From JACZQZ01 sp046756945 (lineage in GTDB: Bacteria; Pseudomonadota; Alphaproteobacteria; Rhodospirillales; 2-02-FULL-58-16), in NCBI GenBank assembly GCA_046756945.1, contig JBHHXI010000043.1:1-20244 (forward strand): a DNA stretch of 20,244 bases, in the 5' to 3' direction. Position numbers and translations under genes: made by a program. The notes under the pieces are model-generated. The model was given only the letters and a program-made list of their open reading frames with translations. It was not told the DNA's origin and ran no database searches. Positions 1 through 7,259 of this stretch are shown here, in pieces; the stretch's first letter is position 1, and the number at the start of each line of letters is the position of its first letter.

Positions 1-10
1 CCGGCGCCGG

Positions 11-32
11 GCCCCTTGATGGGGCGAGCCCC
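11..32. other. GC-rich self-complementary stretch at left edge
   Basis: GCCCC at 11-15 can pair with GGGGC at 21-25 around a TTGAT loop, or that GGGGC can pair with GCCCC at 28-32. It precedes the first gene and could be the remains of a terminator for a gene to the left. There is no T-run, so function is uncertain. One forward frame ends in TAG at 39-41, which may be the tail of a gene outside the window, but too little is visible to call it. Confidence 0.25.
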
Positions 33-79
33 AGGCACTAGTTTTGGCCCGACCCCGTAATTCCAGGCGAGGCCCCGGC

Positions 80-1468
80 ATGGCGGTGGAAGCGGCCCGT
101 GCGAACGACGATCTGATCGAGGCCCTGCGGGAGATCGTAGGCCCGCGCCTGTCCACGTCGGCGGCGGTGCGCGAACAGCACGGGCGCGACGAATCCTACC
201 ATGCGCCCCACCCCCCCGACGTGGTGGTTTTCGCCGAGTCCACCGGGGAGGTGGCGGGGATCGTCAAGGCCTGCGCCCGGCGCCAGGTGCCGGTGATCCC
301 GTTCGGCGCCGGCACGTCGCTCGAGGGCCACGTGGCGGCGCTTCAGGGCGGGGTGTGCATCGACCTCGGCCGCATGGACCAGGTCGTCGCCGTCAACCCC
401 GAAGACATGGACGCCACCGTCCAGGCCGGCGTCACCCGCGCCCAGTTGAACACGTATCTGCGCGACACCGGCCTGTTCTTCCCCATCGACCCGGGGGCGG
501 AAGCCTCCATCGGCGGCATGACCGCGACCCGGGCCTCGGGCACCAACGCGGTGCGCTACGGCACCATGCGCGAGAACACACTCGCGCTCACCGTGGTGCT
601 CGCCGACGGGCGGGTCATCCGCACCAGCCGCCGCGCCCGCAAGTCCTCGGCGGGCTATGACCTGACCCGGCTGTTCGTCGGCTCGGAAGGGACGCTGGGC
701 GTCATCACCGAGATCACCCTCAGGCTGTACGGCATCCCCGAGGCGGTCTCGGCCGCCGTCTGCGCCTTTCCCACCGTCGCCGACGCCGTCAACACGGTGA
801 TCCTGACCATCCAGTCCGGGGTCCCGGTGGCCCGCATCGAGCTTTTGGACTCCCGCCAGATGGAGGCGATCAATACGTACTCCGGTCTGGAGTATGCCGT
901 CGCGCCGACGCTGTTCTTCGAGTTCCACGGCACGGAACGCGGCGTCGCCGAGCAGGCGGAGACGGTGCAGGCCATCGCCGCCGACCTGGGCGGCGAGAAC
1001 TTCGCCTGGGCGACCCGGCCCGAGGACCGGGACAAACTGTGGAAGGCCCGCCACGACGCCTTGTACGCGTCCCTCGCCCTGCGCCCGGGGTGCAGGGCCT
1101 GGGTGACGGACGTCTGCGTGCCCATCTCCCGGCTCGCCGAATGCATCACCGGGACCACGGCGGATCTTGAGAAATCGCCGCTCATCGCCACCATCGTCGG
1201 CCACGTGGGGGACGGCAACTTCCACGTGGTCCTGCTGGTCGACCCCGACAGTAGGGAAGAAATAGCCGAGGCCGAGCGGTTCAACGAACACCTGGTGATG
1301 CGGGCCCTGGCCGTGGACGGCACCTGCACGGGAGAGCACGGCATCGGGCACGGCAAGATGGACTTTCTCCTCGCCGAGCACGGCGAGGCCGTCAGCGTCA
1401 TGCGGGCGCTCAAGCAGGCGCTCGATCCCGACAACATCATGAACCCGGGCAAGATCGTCCGCGTCTGA
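80..1468 (+). CDS. FAD-binding oxidoreductase, D-lactate dehydrogenase (cytochrome) / glycolate oxidase GlcD type
   Basis: A 462-residue flavoenzyme predicted to oxidise a 2-hydroxy acid such as D-lactate or glycolate, passing electrons to the respiratory chain or another acceptor. The N-terminal PCMH-type FAD domain shows PFGAGTSLEGH near residues 74-84, then a glycine-rich segment (ASIGGMTATRASGTNAVRYG) and GSEGTLGVITEITLRL. The C-terminal FAD-oxidase domain carries GHVGDGNFH near residue 374 and TGEHGIGHGKMDFL near 416, both typical of the LDHD/GlcD family. Length matches stand-alone D-lactate dehydrogenases. I chose ATG at 80, preceded by a purine-rich AGGCGAGG at 64-71. An in-frame TTG at 44 would add 12 residues unlike the family. 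The HAD gene follows after 38 nt on the same strand, so the two are probably co-transcribed. The exact substrate cannot be read from sequence. Without a GlcE/GlcF partner beside it, D-lactate is somewhat likelier than glycolate. Confidence 0.85.
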   Translation: MAVEAARANDDLIEALREIVGPRLSTSAAVREQHGRDESYHAPHPPDVVVFAESTGEVAGIVKACARRQVPVIPFGAGTSLEGHVAALQGGVCIDLGRMDQVVAVNPEDMDATVQAGVTRAQLNTYLRDTGLFFPIDPGAEASIGGMTATRASGTNAVRYGTMRENTLALTVVLADGRVIRTSRRARKSSAGYDLTRLFVGSEGTLGVITEITLRLYGIPEAVSAAVCAFPTVADAVNTVILTIQSGVPVARIELLDSRQMEAINTYSGLEYAVAPTLFFEFHGTERGVAEQAETVQAIAADLGGENFAWATRPEDRDKLWKARHDALYASLALRPGCRAWVTDVCVPISRLAECITGTTADLEKSPLIATIVGHVGDGNFHVVLLVDPDSREEIAEAERFNEHLVMRALAVDGTCTGEHGIGHGKMDFLLAEHGEAVSVMRALKQALDPDNIMNPGKIVRV

Positions 1469-1492
1469 CGCGCGGGCCTCGCGCCGCGCCAA

Positions 1493-1498
1493 GGGAGG
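1493..1498 (+). promoter_or_regulatory. Strong Shine-Dalgarno for the HAD gene
   Basis: GGGAGG lies 8 nt before the ATG at 1507, in the 38-nt gap after the oxidase stop. It fixes the start of the HAD gene and supports independent re-initiation within a shared transcript. Confidence 0.7.
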
Positions 1499-1506
1499 TT
1501 TACACG

Positions 1507-2220
1507 ATGGACGTATCCGGAGTGAAGGCGCTGACCTTCGACGTGTTCGGCACGGTCGTCGACTGGCGCGGCAGCATCGTCGCCGAGGCCAGAGCGCTGG
1601 GCGAGGCGAAGGGGCTTTCGGTGGACTGGGAGGCCTTCGTCGACGACTGGAAAACCGCCTACCGTGCCGGCATGGACCGGGTGAGCAGGGGAGAGGTTCC
1701 GTGGACCAATGTCGATGACATCTACCGCGCCAAGCTGGAGGAACTCCTGGTTAAGTTCGGAATCGGCGGATGGACGGAAGCGGAAAAGGACCATTTCAAC
1801 CGCGTCTGGCACCGCCTCGACGGGTGGCCGGACGCGGTGCCGGGGCTCACGCGCCTGAAGACCGGATACGTGCTCTGCACCCTTTCGAACGCGAATTTCA
1901 TGTGCGCGGTCAACATGGCAAAGCACGCCGGCCTGCCGTGGGACTGCGTGCTGACGGCGGAGAACTTCCACCATTACAAGCCGGACCCGAAGGTCTATCT
2001 CGGGGCCGTCGAGCTGCTCGGCCTGGCGCCCGGGCAGGTGATGATGGTGGCGGCGCACAACTACGACCTCGCCAACGCCGCCTCCCACGGCCTGCGCACC
2101 GCGTTCTTTCCCCGCCCCACCGAATACGGGCCCGGCCAGACGACGGACCTGAGCGCGGAAGGGGACTGGGACATCGTCACCGACGACCTGGAAGGCCTTG
2201 CCGGCGCTCTCGGGACTTAG
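1507..2220 (+). CDS. HAD superfamily hydrolase, haloacid dehalogenase type II family
   Basis: A 237-residue protein of the L-2-haloacid dehalogenase (type II) branch of the HAD superfamily. Family members use an aspartate nucleophile. Seen here: motif I FDVFGT with Asp12 and Thr16, motif II TLSNAN with Ser127, motif III KPDPKVY with Lys158 and Tyr164, and the final acidic residue Asp187 in VAAHNYDL. Length is normal for the family. Compared with the known Pseudomonas L-2-haloacid dehalogenase residues, the halide-site arginine appears to be Lys49 (in DDWKTAY), and the motif IV Ser and Asn positions are Ala182 and His184. Dehalogenase activity is therefore doubtful, and a phosphatase or other HAD role is possible. 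It follows the FAD oxidase by 38 nt. If it is a dehalogenase, its 2-hydroxyacid product would suit that enzyme, but this link is inference. Confidence 0.82.
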   Translation: MDVSGVKALTFDVFGTVVDWRGSIVAEARALGEAKGLSVDWEAFVDDWKTAYRAGMDRVSRGEVPWTNVDDIYRAKLEELLVKFGIGGWTEAEKDHFNRVWHRLDGWPDAVPGLTRLKTGYVLCTLSNANFMCAVNMAKHAGLPWDCVLTAENFHHYKPDPKVYLGAVELLGLAPGQVMMVAAHNYDLANAASHGLRTAFFPRPTEYGPGQTTDLSAEGDWDIVTDDLEGLAGALGT

Positions 2221-2260
2221 CGACATACCGAATAACTGCCCTATGACGCCATACTTCGGT

Positions 2261-2289
2261 TTGATCCGGGCCGAGTCAGCCTCTAATAT
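2261..2289 (+). promoter_or_regulatory. Sigma-70-like promoter for the asmA-family gene
   Basis: TTGATC (2261-2266) and TAATAT (2284-2289) are separated by exactly 17 nt. Each matches the consensus at 4 of 6 positions. The predicted transcript start near 2296 gives a leader of about 75 nt before the GTG at 2371. It also argues against the in-frame TTG at 2296 as the start codon, since that would sit at the transcript start. Confidence 0.5.
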
Positions 2290-2370
2290 CGCGCCTTGGA
2301 AGCGGCGGTCGTTCGGGCGCGCGCTTCACCGGGTATTCCGTTTTATTCCATCAATCACGGAGCAGAGGGC

Positions 2371-5300
2371 GTGAAGAAGATTCTGTTCGGCGTCGTCGGA
2401 CTCATCGTCGTCCTTGCGGCGGTGGTTCTGATCCTTCCCGGCCTGATCGATTGGAACGACTACAAGGAACAGATCGCCGCCCGCGCCGAAGCCCTCACCG
2501 GGCGCACGCTCGTCATCGCCGGCGACATCCGGATCACGCTTCTGCCGGCGCCGGCCCTGGTCGTCAATGACGTGGTGCTGGCCAATATGGAAGGCGCCAC
2601 CGCCGCCGAGATGGTGCGCCTGAAGTCGCTCGAGGTCCGTATCGCCCTGGGGCCGCTGCTGGCCGGCAGGTTCCAGGTGAAAACCGTCAAGCTGGTCGAG
2701 CCGGTGATCGAACTCGAGATCCTCGGCGACGGGCGCAGGAACTGGGATTTCGCCGCCAAGGGCGCGCCCGGGCCGGCCGCGGCGACGGCGCCGGACGGGG
2801 CGGGCAAGGAGGGCGGGCCGGCGGCGTCCGGCGGTTCCCAGCCGTCCGTGCGCCTGGACAAGTTCACCGTCGAGAACGGGGCACTCGTTTTCCGGGACAG
2901 CCGAAAGGGCACCATCGAGCGGGTGGCGGAGATCAACGCCCGCCTGGCCGCCCAATCGCTCGGCGGCCCCTTCGAAAGCTCCGGCCGGCTCGTCGCCCGC
3001 GGCATTCCGCTCCGCTACGAGGTATCCGTGGGCAAGGTCATCGAGGAGCGCACGGTGCCCATTACCCTGTCCGTCGCGGGCGCACCCGGCGGTGCCGGGA
3101 TACAGATCGGAGGGGCGCTGCTCAGCCTCGCCGACGCACCGCACTTCAAGGGCAAGGTGACGGGCGAGGGGGACCAGCTGTCGGCCCTCATCGCCGCTGC
3201 CGGGGTGGGCGGTCCGCTGCCGGGGTTCCTCAACCAGGCCTTCGGCTACGAAGGCACCGTCGTGGCCTCCGCCTCCGCCGCCGAGTTCAAGGACTTCGCC
3301 TTGCGCCTCGGTGACACCAAGGGTACCGGCAACATATTGATGAAACTGGGCGACGCCACCAACGTCACGGTCCAGGTCGCCGTCAACCACATCGACATGG
3401 ACAAATGGCTTGCGCTGCCCGCCGCCACCGGCGGATCGACGGCGGCCGGCGGGAGGGGCGGCCCCAGACGGAGGGCGTCCATGGACCTGCGGCTCGCCGC
3501 CGGGTCCACCGAGGAACGCGCGCCGGGGTTCTCCCTGCCCGCCGGCATCGACGGTTCCCTGGACATCTTGGTGGATGCCATCACCTTCAAGGGCGGGATC
3601 ATCGGCCAGGCGCGCCTGAGCGCCGAGCTGACCAACGGCGAGGTCACCGTCAGCCAACTTTCGGCGCAACTTCCGGGCGGTTCCGACGTCGCCGTGTTCG
3701 GGTTCCTCACGGCCGAGGGTGGAAAGCCCCGCTTCGAAGGCGAAGTGGAAGCCTCGGTCAGCGATTCCCGGGGGGTCCTGGGTTGGTTCGGCCATGCCAT
3801 GCCGGGCTTGCCCGACGACCGCCTGCGCCGGCTTACCCTGGCCGGCAAGTTCTGGGCCACGCCCGAGCGCGTCGAGGCGACGGGCGTGGATTTCCAGTTC
3901 GACAGTTCGCGGCTGACCGGCACGCTGAGCGCGGCGCTGGGCGGGCGCCCGGCGCTTGTCGCCGACATGGTCCTGGACCGCATCAACCTGGATGCCTATC
4001 TGCCGCCAGGCGCCCCGGCGGCCGCGGGAGCAACGCCGGAGGCGAAGGCGGATGGCCCGCAGACGGCACCGGCGCCGACAGCGACCAGGCGTGCCGCGGG
4101 CGCCCCGGCCCCATCGAACGTGCTTGGCGCGTTCGACGCCACCCTCAAGGCCCGCATCAGGACGGTGGTCTACCGGGGGACCTCCATCAAGGACGCGATG
4201 TTCGACGGTGTTCTGACGGGCGAAGCCCTGGAGGTGCGCCGCCTGAGTGTCGCCAAACTGGCCGGGGCCTCGGTCACCATCAGCGGCACGCTCAAGGGAT
4301 TGTCCGGCGTGCCCGAGATGGAAGCCGTGCGTTTCGACGTGCGCGCCAACGATCCGTCGCGGCTGTTCAGGCTCGCCGGATTCGACTCCCCGGTGCCGCC
4401 CAAGAAGCTGGGCAAGGTGGCGTTGAAAGGCCGGGCCGACGGGTCTCCGCTGCGGCCGGTGATCGACGTGACCGTGAACGCCGCCGGGGCCGAGGTCTCC
4501 CTGGCCGGCACCGTGTCGGCCCTGCCCATCGGGCCGAGGTTCGATCTGAAGGTCAAGGCCAGGCACCCGGACCTGCCGCGCCTGGTCCGCGTGCTCGGCG
4601 CCGATTACCGCACGGCCACGCCGCTCGGCGGCCTGGACATCGCCGCCCAGGTAAAGGGCGACGCCTCGGCGCTGACCCTGTCGGAGGTCAAGGGCAAGGT
4701 GGGGCCGGTCCCGGTGGAAGGCACGGTAACGGTGGACCTGGCCGGTCCGCGACCCAAGATCACCGCCGGCCTGAAGACCGGCGAGATCGTCGTCGATCGG
4801 TTCCTGCCGGCCAGGCGGACCGCCGCGCTGCCGCGGACGCCCGGGGGTTCCTTCGCCCGGCCGCGCCCCGTCCCCGCGTCCTGGGCGCTGCCTCGTCCCG
4901 CCGCTGCGCCAGGGGTCGTTCGGGCTGCCGCGGGGAAGGCGTCGGGCGGCGAACGCTGGTCGCGCGATCCCATCGACCTTTCGGCGCTCAAGACCTTCGA
5001 TGCCGCCCTCACCTTGAACGCGGCCGCCGTCACCTATCGGAAATACCGGCTCCGGAACACGGACCTGACGGCCACGGTGGCGGACGGCGTCCTCACCGCG
5101 GAGCGGCTGTCGGGCGTCGTTTTCGGCGGTGCGCTGCAGGCCAACGCCCGGGTCGACGCGGTCTCTCCGCTCCGCGTCCAGGCGGTGCTTTCGCTGAGGA
5201 ACGTGGACGTGGGCGAGGCCGGGCGGGCGCTGTCGGGAAAAGGCGTCGCGTCGGGCAGGATGGACATGGATCTCAGGCTCGCCACCACCGGGCGCAGCGT

Positions 5301-6006
5301 CGCCGACATGGTGCGGACCCTGGGCGGCAACGGGTCGCTGGCCATGCGCGGACTGGAGGTTCAGGCGGACGCCAGGGGCACGGCGCTGGCCGGCGCCTTG
5401 AATCTGGTGGCCGGGCTCAACCGGTTGGGCGGCGCGCTGGGCGGCCGCAAACGGGGCAAGGGGCTGGCCGATATCACCGGCACCTTCAAGATCGAGCGCG
5501 GCGTCGCCCGGTCCGAGGACATGCGCCTGGTGTCCAACGTCGGCACCGGCGGGGCCCGGGGCAGCGTCGATCTGCCCGACTGGCTGATCGACGTGGACGG
5601 CGAGATGCGCCTGTCGCAAAACGTCGTCACGGCGCTGCTGTCGCGGACCACCAAGACGGCCCAGACGGCGCAGGTGGTGCCCTTCCGTATCAAGGGTCCG
5701 CTGGATGCCCCCAACGTCAAGCTCGACATGTCCAGTCTGCAGGGTGTCGGACTACGCATCCCGGGCGCCGACAAGCTGCTGCGCAAGAAGGGGATCGGCG
5801 ACGTGCTGCGCGGCGTTCTCGGCGTCCCCCCGGGCGGGCCGCCTCCGGCGCAGCAACCGGCGCCGCCGCAGGTCCAGGCCCCGGCGCCGCCGCAGGTCCA
5901 GGCCCCGCCGCCGCAAGCCGCTCCGCCGGAGCCGCCGCCGCCGCCGCCGGAGAAAAAGAAGACCCGGCCCGCCGACCTCCTGAAACAGCTTTTCAAGATC
6001 CGCTGA
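2371..6006 (+). CDS. AsmA family outer-membrane assembly / lipid-transfer-like protein
   Basis: A 1211-residue protein of the AsmA-like group (related to TamB/YhdP bridge proteins), anchored in the inner membrane with a long periplasmic region. Family members affect outer-membrane lipid and protein homeostasis. The N-terminus MKKILFGVVGLIVVLA... forms a single membrane anchor (about residues 3-23), followed by the typical WNDYKEQIAARAEALTGRTL and a run of beta-rich repeats. The C-terminal AsmA domain spans roughly residues 880-1130. Low-complexity Pro/Ala linkers lie near 133-160, 545-586 and 815-860. A proline/glutamine tail near 1153-1195 ends in a basic KKKTRPADLLKQLFKIR. The GTG at 2371 is preferred because GGAGCAGAGGG precedes it and the membrane anchor then starts at residue 1. 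A start at 2296 would add 25 unlikely residues. It is larger than E. coli AsmA (about 617 residues). Its stop is 3 nt from the stop of the convergent RHH gene. Confidence 0.85.
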   Translation: MKKILFGVVGLIVVLAAVVLILPGLIDWNDYKEQIAARAEALTGRTLVIAGDIRITLLPAPALVVNDVVLANMEGATAAEMVRLKSLEVRIALGPLLAGRFQVKTVKLVEPVIELEILGDGRRNWDFAAKGAPGPAAATAPDGAGKEGGPAASGGSQPSVRLDKFTVENGALVFRDSRKGTIERVAEINARLAAQSLGGPFESSGRLVARGIPLRYEVSVGKVIEERTVPITLSVAGAPGGAGIQIGGALLSLADAPHFKGKVTGEGDQLSALIAAAGVGGPLPGFLNQAFGYEGTVVASASAAEFKDFALRLGDTKGTGNILMKLGDATNVTVQVAVNHIDMDKWLALPAATGGSTAAGGRGGPRRRASMDLRLAAGSTEERAPGFSLPAGIDGSLDILVDAITFKGGIIGQARLSAELTNGEVTVSQLSAQLPGGSDVAVFGFLTAEGGKPRFEGEVEASVSDSRGVLGWFGHAMPGLPDDRLRRLTLAGKFWATPERVEATGVDFQFDSSRLTGTLSAALGGRPALVADMVLDRINLDAYLPPGAPAAAGATPEAKADGPQTAPAPTATRRAAGAPAPSNVLGAFDATLKARIRTVVYRGTSIKDAMFDGVLTGEALEVRRLSVAKLAGASVTISGTLKGLSGVPEMEAVRFDVRANDPSRLFRLAGFDSPVPPKKLGKVALKGRADGSPLRPVIDVTVNAAGAEVSLAGTVSALPIGPRFDLKVKARHPDLPRLVRVLGADYRTATPLGGLDIAAQVKGDASALTLSEVKGKVGPVPVEGTVTVDLAGPRPKITAGLKTGEIVVDRFLPARRTAALPRTPGGSFARPRPVPASWALPRPAAAPGVVRAAAGKASGGERWSRDPIDLSALKTFDAALTLNAAAVTYRKYRLRNTDLTATVADGVLTAERLSGVVFGGALQANARVDAVSPLRVQAVLSLRNVDVGEAGRALSGKGVASGRMDMDLRLATTGRSVADMVRTLGGNGSLAMRGLEVQADARGTALAGALNLVAGLNRLGGALGGRKRGKGLADITGTFKIERGVARSEDMRLVSNVGTGGARGSVDLPDWLIDVDGEMRLSQNVVTALLSRTTKTAQTAQVVPFRIKGPLDAPNVKLDMSSLQGVGLRIPGADKLLRKKGIGDVLRGVLGVPPGGPPPAQQPAPPQVQAPAPPQVQAPPPQAAPPEPPPPPPEKKKTRPADLLKQLFKIR
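5857..5904 (+). repeat. 24-bp tandem duplication inside the asmA-family gene
   Basis: Two identical 24-bp units (5857-5880 and 5881-5904) encode PAPPQVQA twice, followed by a partial third copy (PPPQAAPP). The period is a multiple of three, so copy-number change would keep the frame. It lies in the proline-rich tail. Confidence 0.85.
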
Positions 6007-6009
6007 GGG

Positions 6010-6234
6010 TCAGCCCCCGCCGCCCCGGTTCTCCAGCACGAAGACGCGTATGGCGCTGGACAGGTTGGTCGACCGCCCGCGGTCGATCTCGGTGATCAGT
6101 CCGTTGACGGACACCCCGCGCGCCTCCGCGATCCGTTTCAGCGCCGCCCAGAAAACGTTCTCCAGGGATACGCTGGTGTGATGACCGGCGATGAGGACGG
6201 AGCGCTTGCGCAACCGGCCGGCGTCGGAACTCAT
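6010..6234 (-). CDS. Ribbon-helix-helix domain protein (RHH_4 type)
   Basis: A 74-residue protein matching the alphaproteobacterial RHH_4 (PF13467-like) family of small putative DNA-binding proteins. Visible hallmarks are KRSVLIAGHHTSVSLE (residues 10-25), an amphipathic helix through FWAALKRIAEARG, then VNGLITEIDRGR and NLSSAIRVFVLE. Members usually occur as short stand-alone proteins. The role is likely DNA binding, but target and partners are unknown. The start ATG at 6234 overlaps the stop of the TfoX-domain gene (ATGA, 4-nt overlap), implying translational coupling. A GGAGCAGGAG purine run lies about 12 nt upstream, inside the preceding gene. Its stop faces the asmA-family stop with 3 nt between. 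Confidence 0.82.
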   Translation of the reverse strand: MSSDAGRLRKRSVLIAGHHTSVSLENVFWAALKRIAEARGVSVNGLITEIDRGRSTNLSSAIRVFVLENRGGGG

Positions 6235-6590
6235 GGCGTCTTTTTTCTCCTGCTCCTGGCCGTTCCCCCGGCGCGCCGCGCCGCCTCCCAGGCCCGGCGC
6301 GCCCAGGCACACAGTTCTTCGGACTCCTCCATGACCTCGGCCGGCGCCTCGTAATAGGACATGGTGTGGGGCTTGTCCGCGAAGGGCTTGAAAGGGGCCG
6401 CCCCGGCCGCCTCGAATTCTTCCCGGTTTCGCTCGTCCACCTTCAAATACAGCACGTCGTTGGCGAGGATGGCGAAGAAGGTGTCGTCCAGATACAACCC
6501 GGCGCCGCCGAACATGGCCCGGGCCCGCACCGCCCCCAGGGGTTCCAGCAGGTCCAGCACGTAGTCGCGGAAATCCGGGCTGACGGCCAT
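6231..6590 (-). CDS. TfoX/Sxy N-terminal domain protein
   Basis: A 119-residue protein with a TfoX N-terminal domain: RARAMFGGAGLYLDDTFFAILANDVLYLKVD (MFGG at residues 26-29), then the PFKPFADKPHTMSYYEAPAEV segment. The C-terminus is basic (RSRRKKTP). In gammaproteobacteria TfoX/Sxy activates competence genes with CRP. Alphaproteobacterial single-domain versions have no established function, so a competence role should not be assumed. The TfoX C-terminal domain is absent, as in many short homologues. AAGGGGT lies just before the ATG. The gene follows the LysE-type gene by 25 nt and overlaps the RHH gene by 4 nt, so all are probably in one transcript. Confidence 0.85.
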   Translation of the reverse strand: MAVSPDFRDYVLDLLEPLGAVRARAMFGGAGLYLDDTFFAILANDVLYLKVDERNREEFEAAGAAPFKPFADKPHTMSYYEAPAEVMEESEELCAWARRAWEAARRAGGTARSRRKKTP

Positions 6591-6615
6591 ACCCCTTGTC
6601 CCTTGCCCCGGGGCC

Positions 6616-7245
6616 TTAAAATAGATGCTGGTACAGCAGCAGGGCGGCGAAGGCGACCAGCACGCCGCCGGTGATGCGCGAGACCCGGCGGCCGACGCCC
6701 GGGCGGCCCAGCCAGCGCCCGATGGCTTCCGCCGCCCAGGCCAGCGGCGCCTGCCATATCACATTTACGACGATCAGAACCACCGCCAGGGTGACCAGCT
6801 GGGCCGGCACGTCGTCGCGGCCGGCATCGACGAAATTGGGGAAAAGCGCCAGAAAGAGGAGGATCACCTTGGGGTTCAGGAGGTTGGTCAGGATGGCGTC
6901 GCGGCAGGCCCTGGCCAGGTCCGGAGACGGGCGGCCGCCGTCCGGCCTGAACGCGGCCGCGCCCCGGAATCCCTGGACGCCAAGCCACGCCAGGTAGGCC
7001 GCTCCGGCCACCGCCACCAGTTTGAACAGCACCGGCGACGAGGCGATGATCAGGGAAACGCCGAGCACCGCCAGCACGGTATGCACCATCAGGCCCAGCT
7101 GCACCCCGGCCACGGCGGCGAAGCCCGCCCTCTGCCCCGAGGCCAGGGCGTGGCGCAGGATGATCATGGTGTCCGGGCCGGGCGACACCACGACCGCCGC
7201 CACGGCGATGACGAAAGCGCCAAGGGTCGCGGGCTCGACCGGCAC
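6616..7245 (-). CDS. LysE family amino-acid exporter
   Basis: A 209-residue inner-membrane exporter of the LysE/RhtB superfamily, which exports amino acids or related metabolites using the membrane potential. Visible features are a first hydrophobic segment ending in the family motif SPGPD (residues 21-25), a further glycine-rich helix with GVQLG, hydrophobic segments near 57-92, the conserved TNLLNPKV (NPK at 124-126) followed by ILLFLALFPNFV, and two more C-terminal segments. Length is typical (about 205-210). The start is GTG at 7245, because the open frame further upstream is a shadow of the SHMT-like gene. A GGGGA precedes it weakly. It begins 14 nt after the stop of the SHMT-like gene, so it may export a product or overflow substrate of that enzyme. 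That link is inference from position. Confidence 0.85.
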   Translation of the reverse strand: MPVEPATLGAFVIAVAAVVVSPGPDTMIILRHALASGQRAGFAAVAGVQLGLMVHTVLAVLGVSLIIASSPVLFKLVAVAGAAYLAWLGVQGFRGAAAFRPDGGRPSPDLARACRDAILTNLLNPKVILLFLALFPNFVDAGRDDVPAQLVTLAVVLIVVNVIWQAPLAWAAEAIGRWLGRPGVGRRVSRITGGVLVAFAALLLYQHLF

Positions 7246-7259
7246 GGCGTCCCCGGCGC

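Noticed and set aside
655..2226. Long minus-strand frames opposite the FAD oxidase and HAD genes
   Set aside because: Both plus-strand genes have complete family motifs. The opposing translations have none.
2326..5619. A 1097-codon open frame on the minus strand, antisense to the asmA-family gene
   Set aside because: It is a codon-position shadow caused by high GC. Its translation is rich in Arg/Gly/His/Gln without domains, whereas the plus strand gives a coherent AsmA protein with membrane anchor, promoter and ribosome site.
3405..6095. An 896-codon plus-strand frame overlapping the asmA-family gene
   Set aside because: Arg/Gly/Ala-rich low-complexity translation in an alternative frame. 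No recognisable domain and no start signal.
6231..6590. Natural competence locus based on the TfoX domain
   Set aside because: Only the N-terminal domain is present and no com, pil or dpr genes are nearby.
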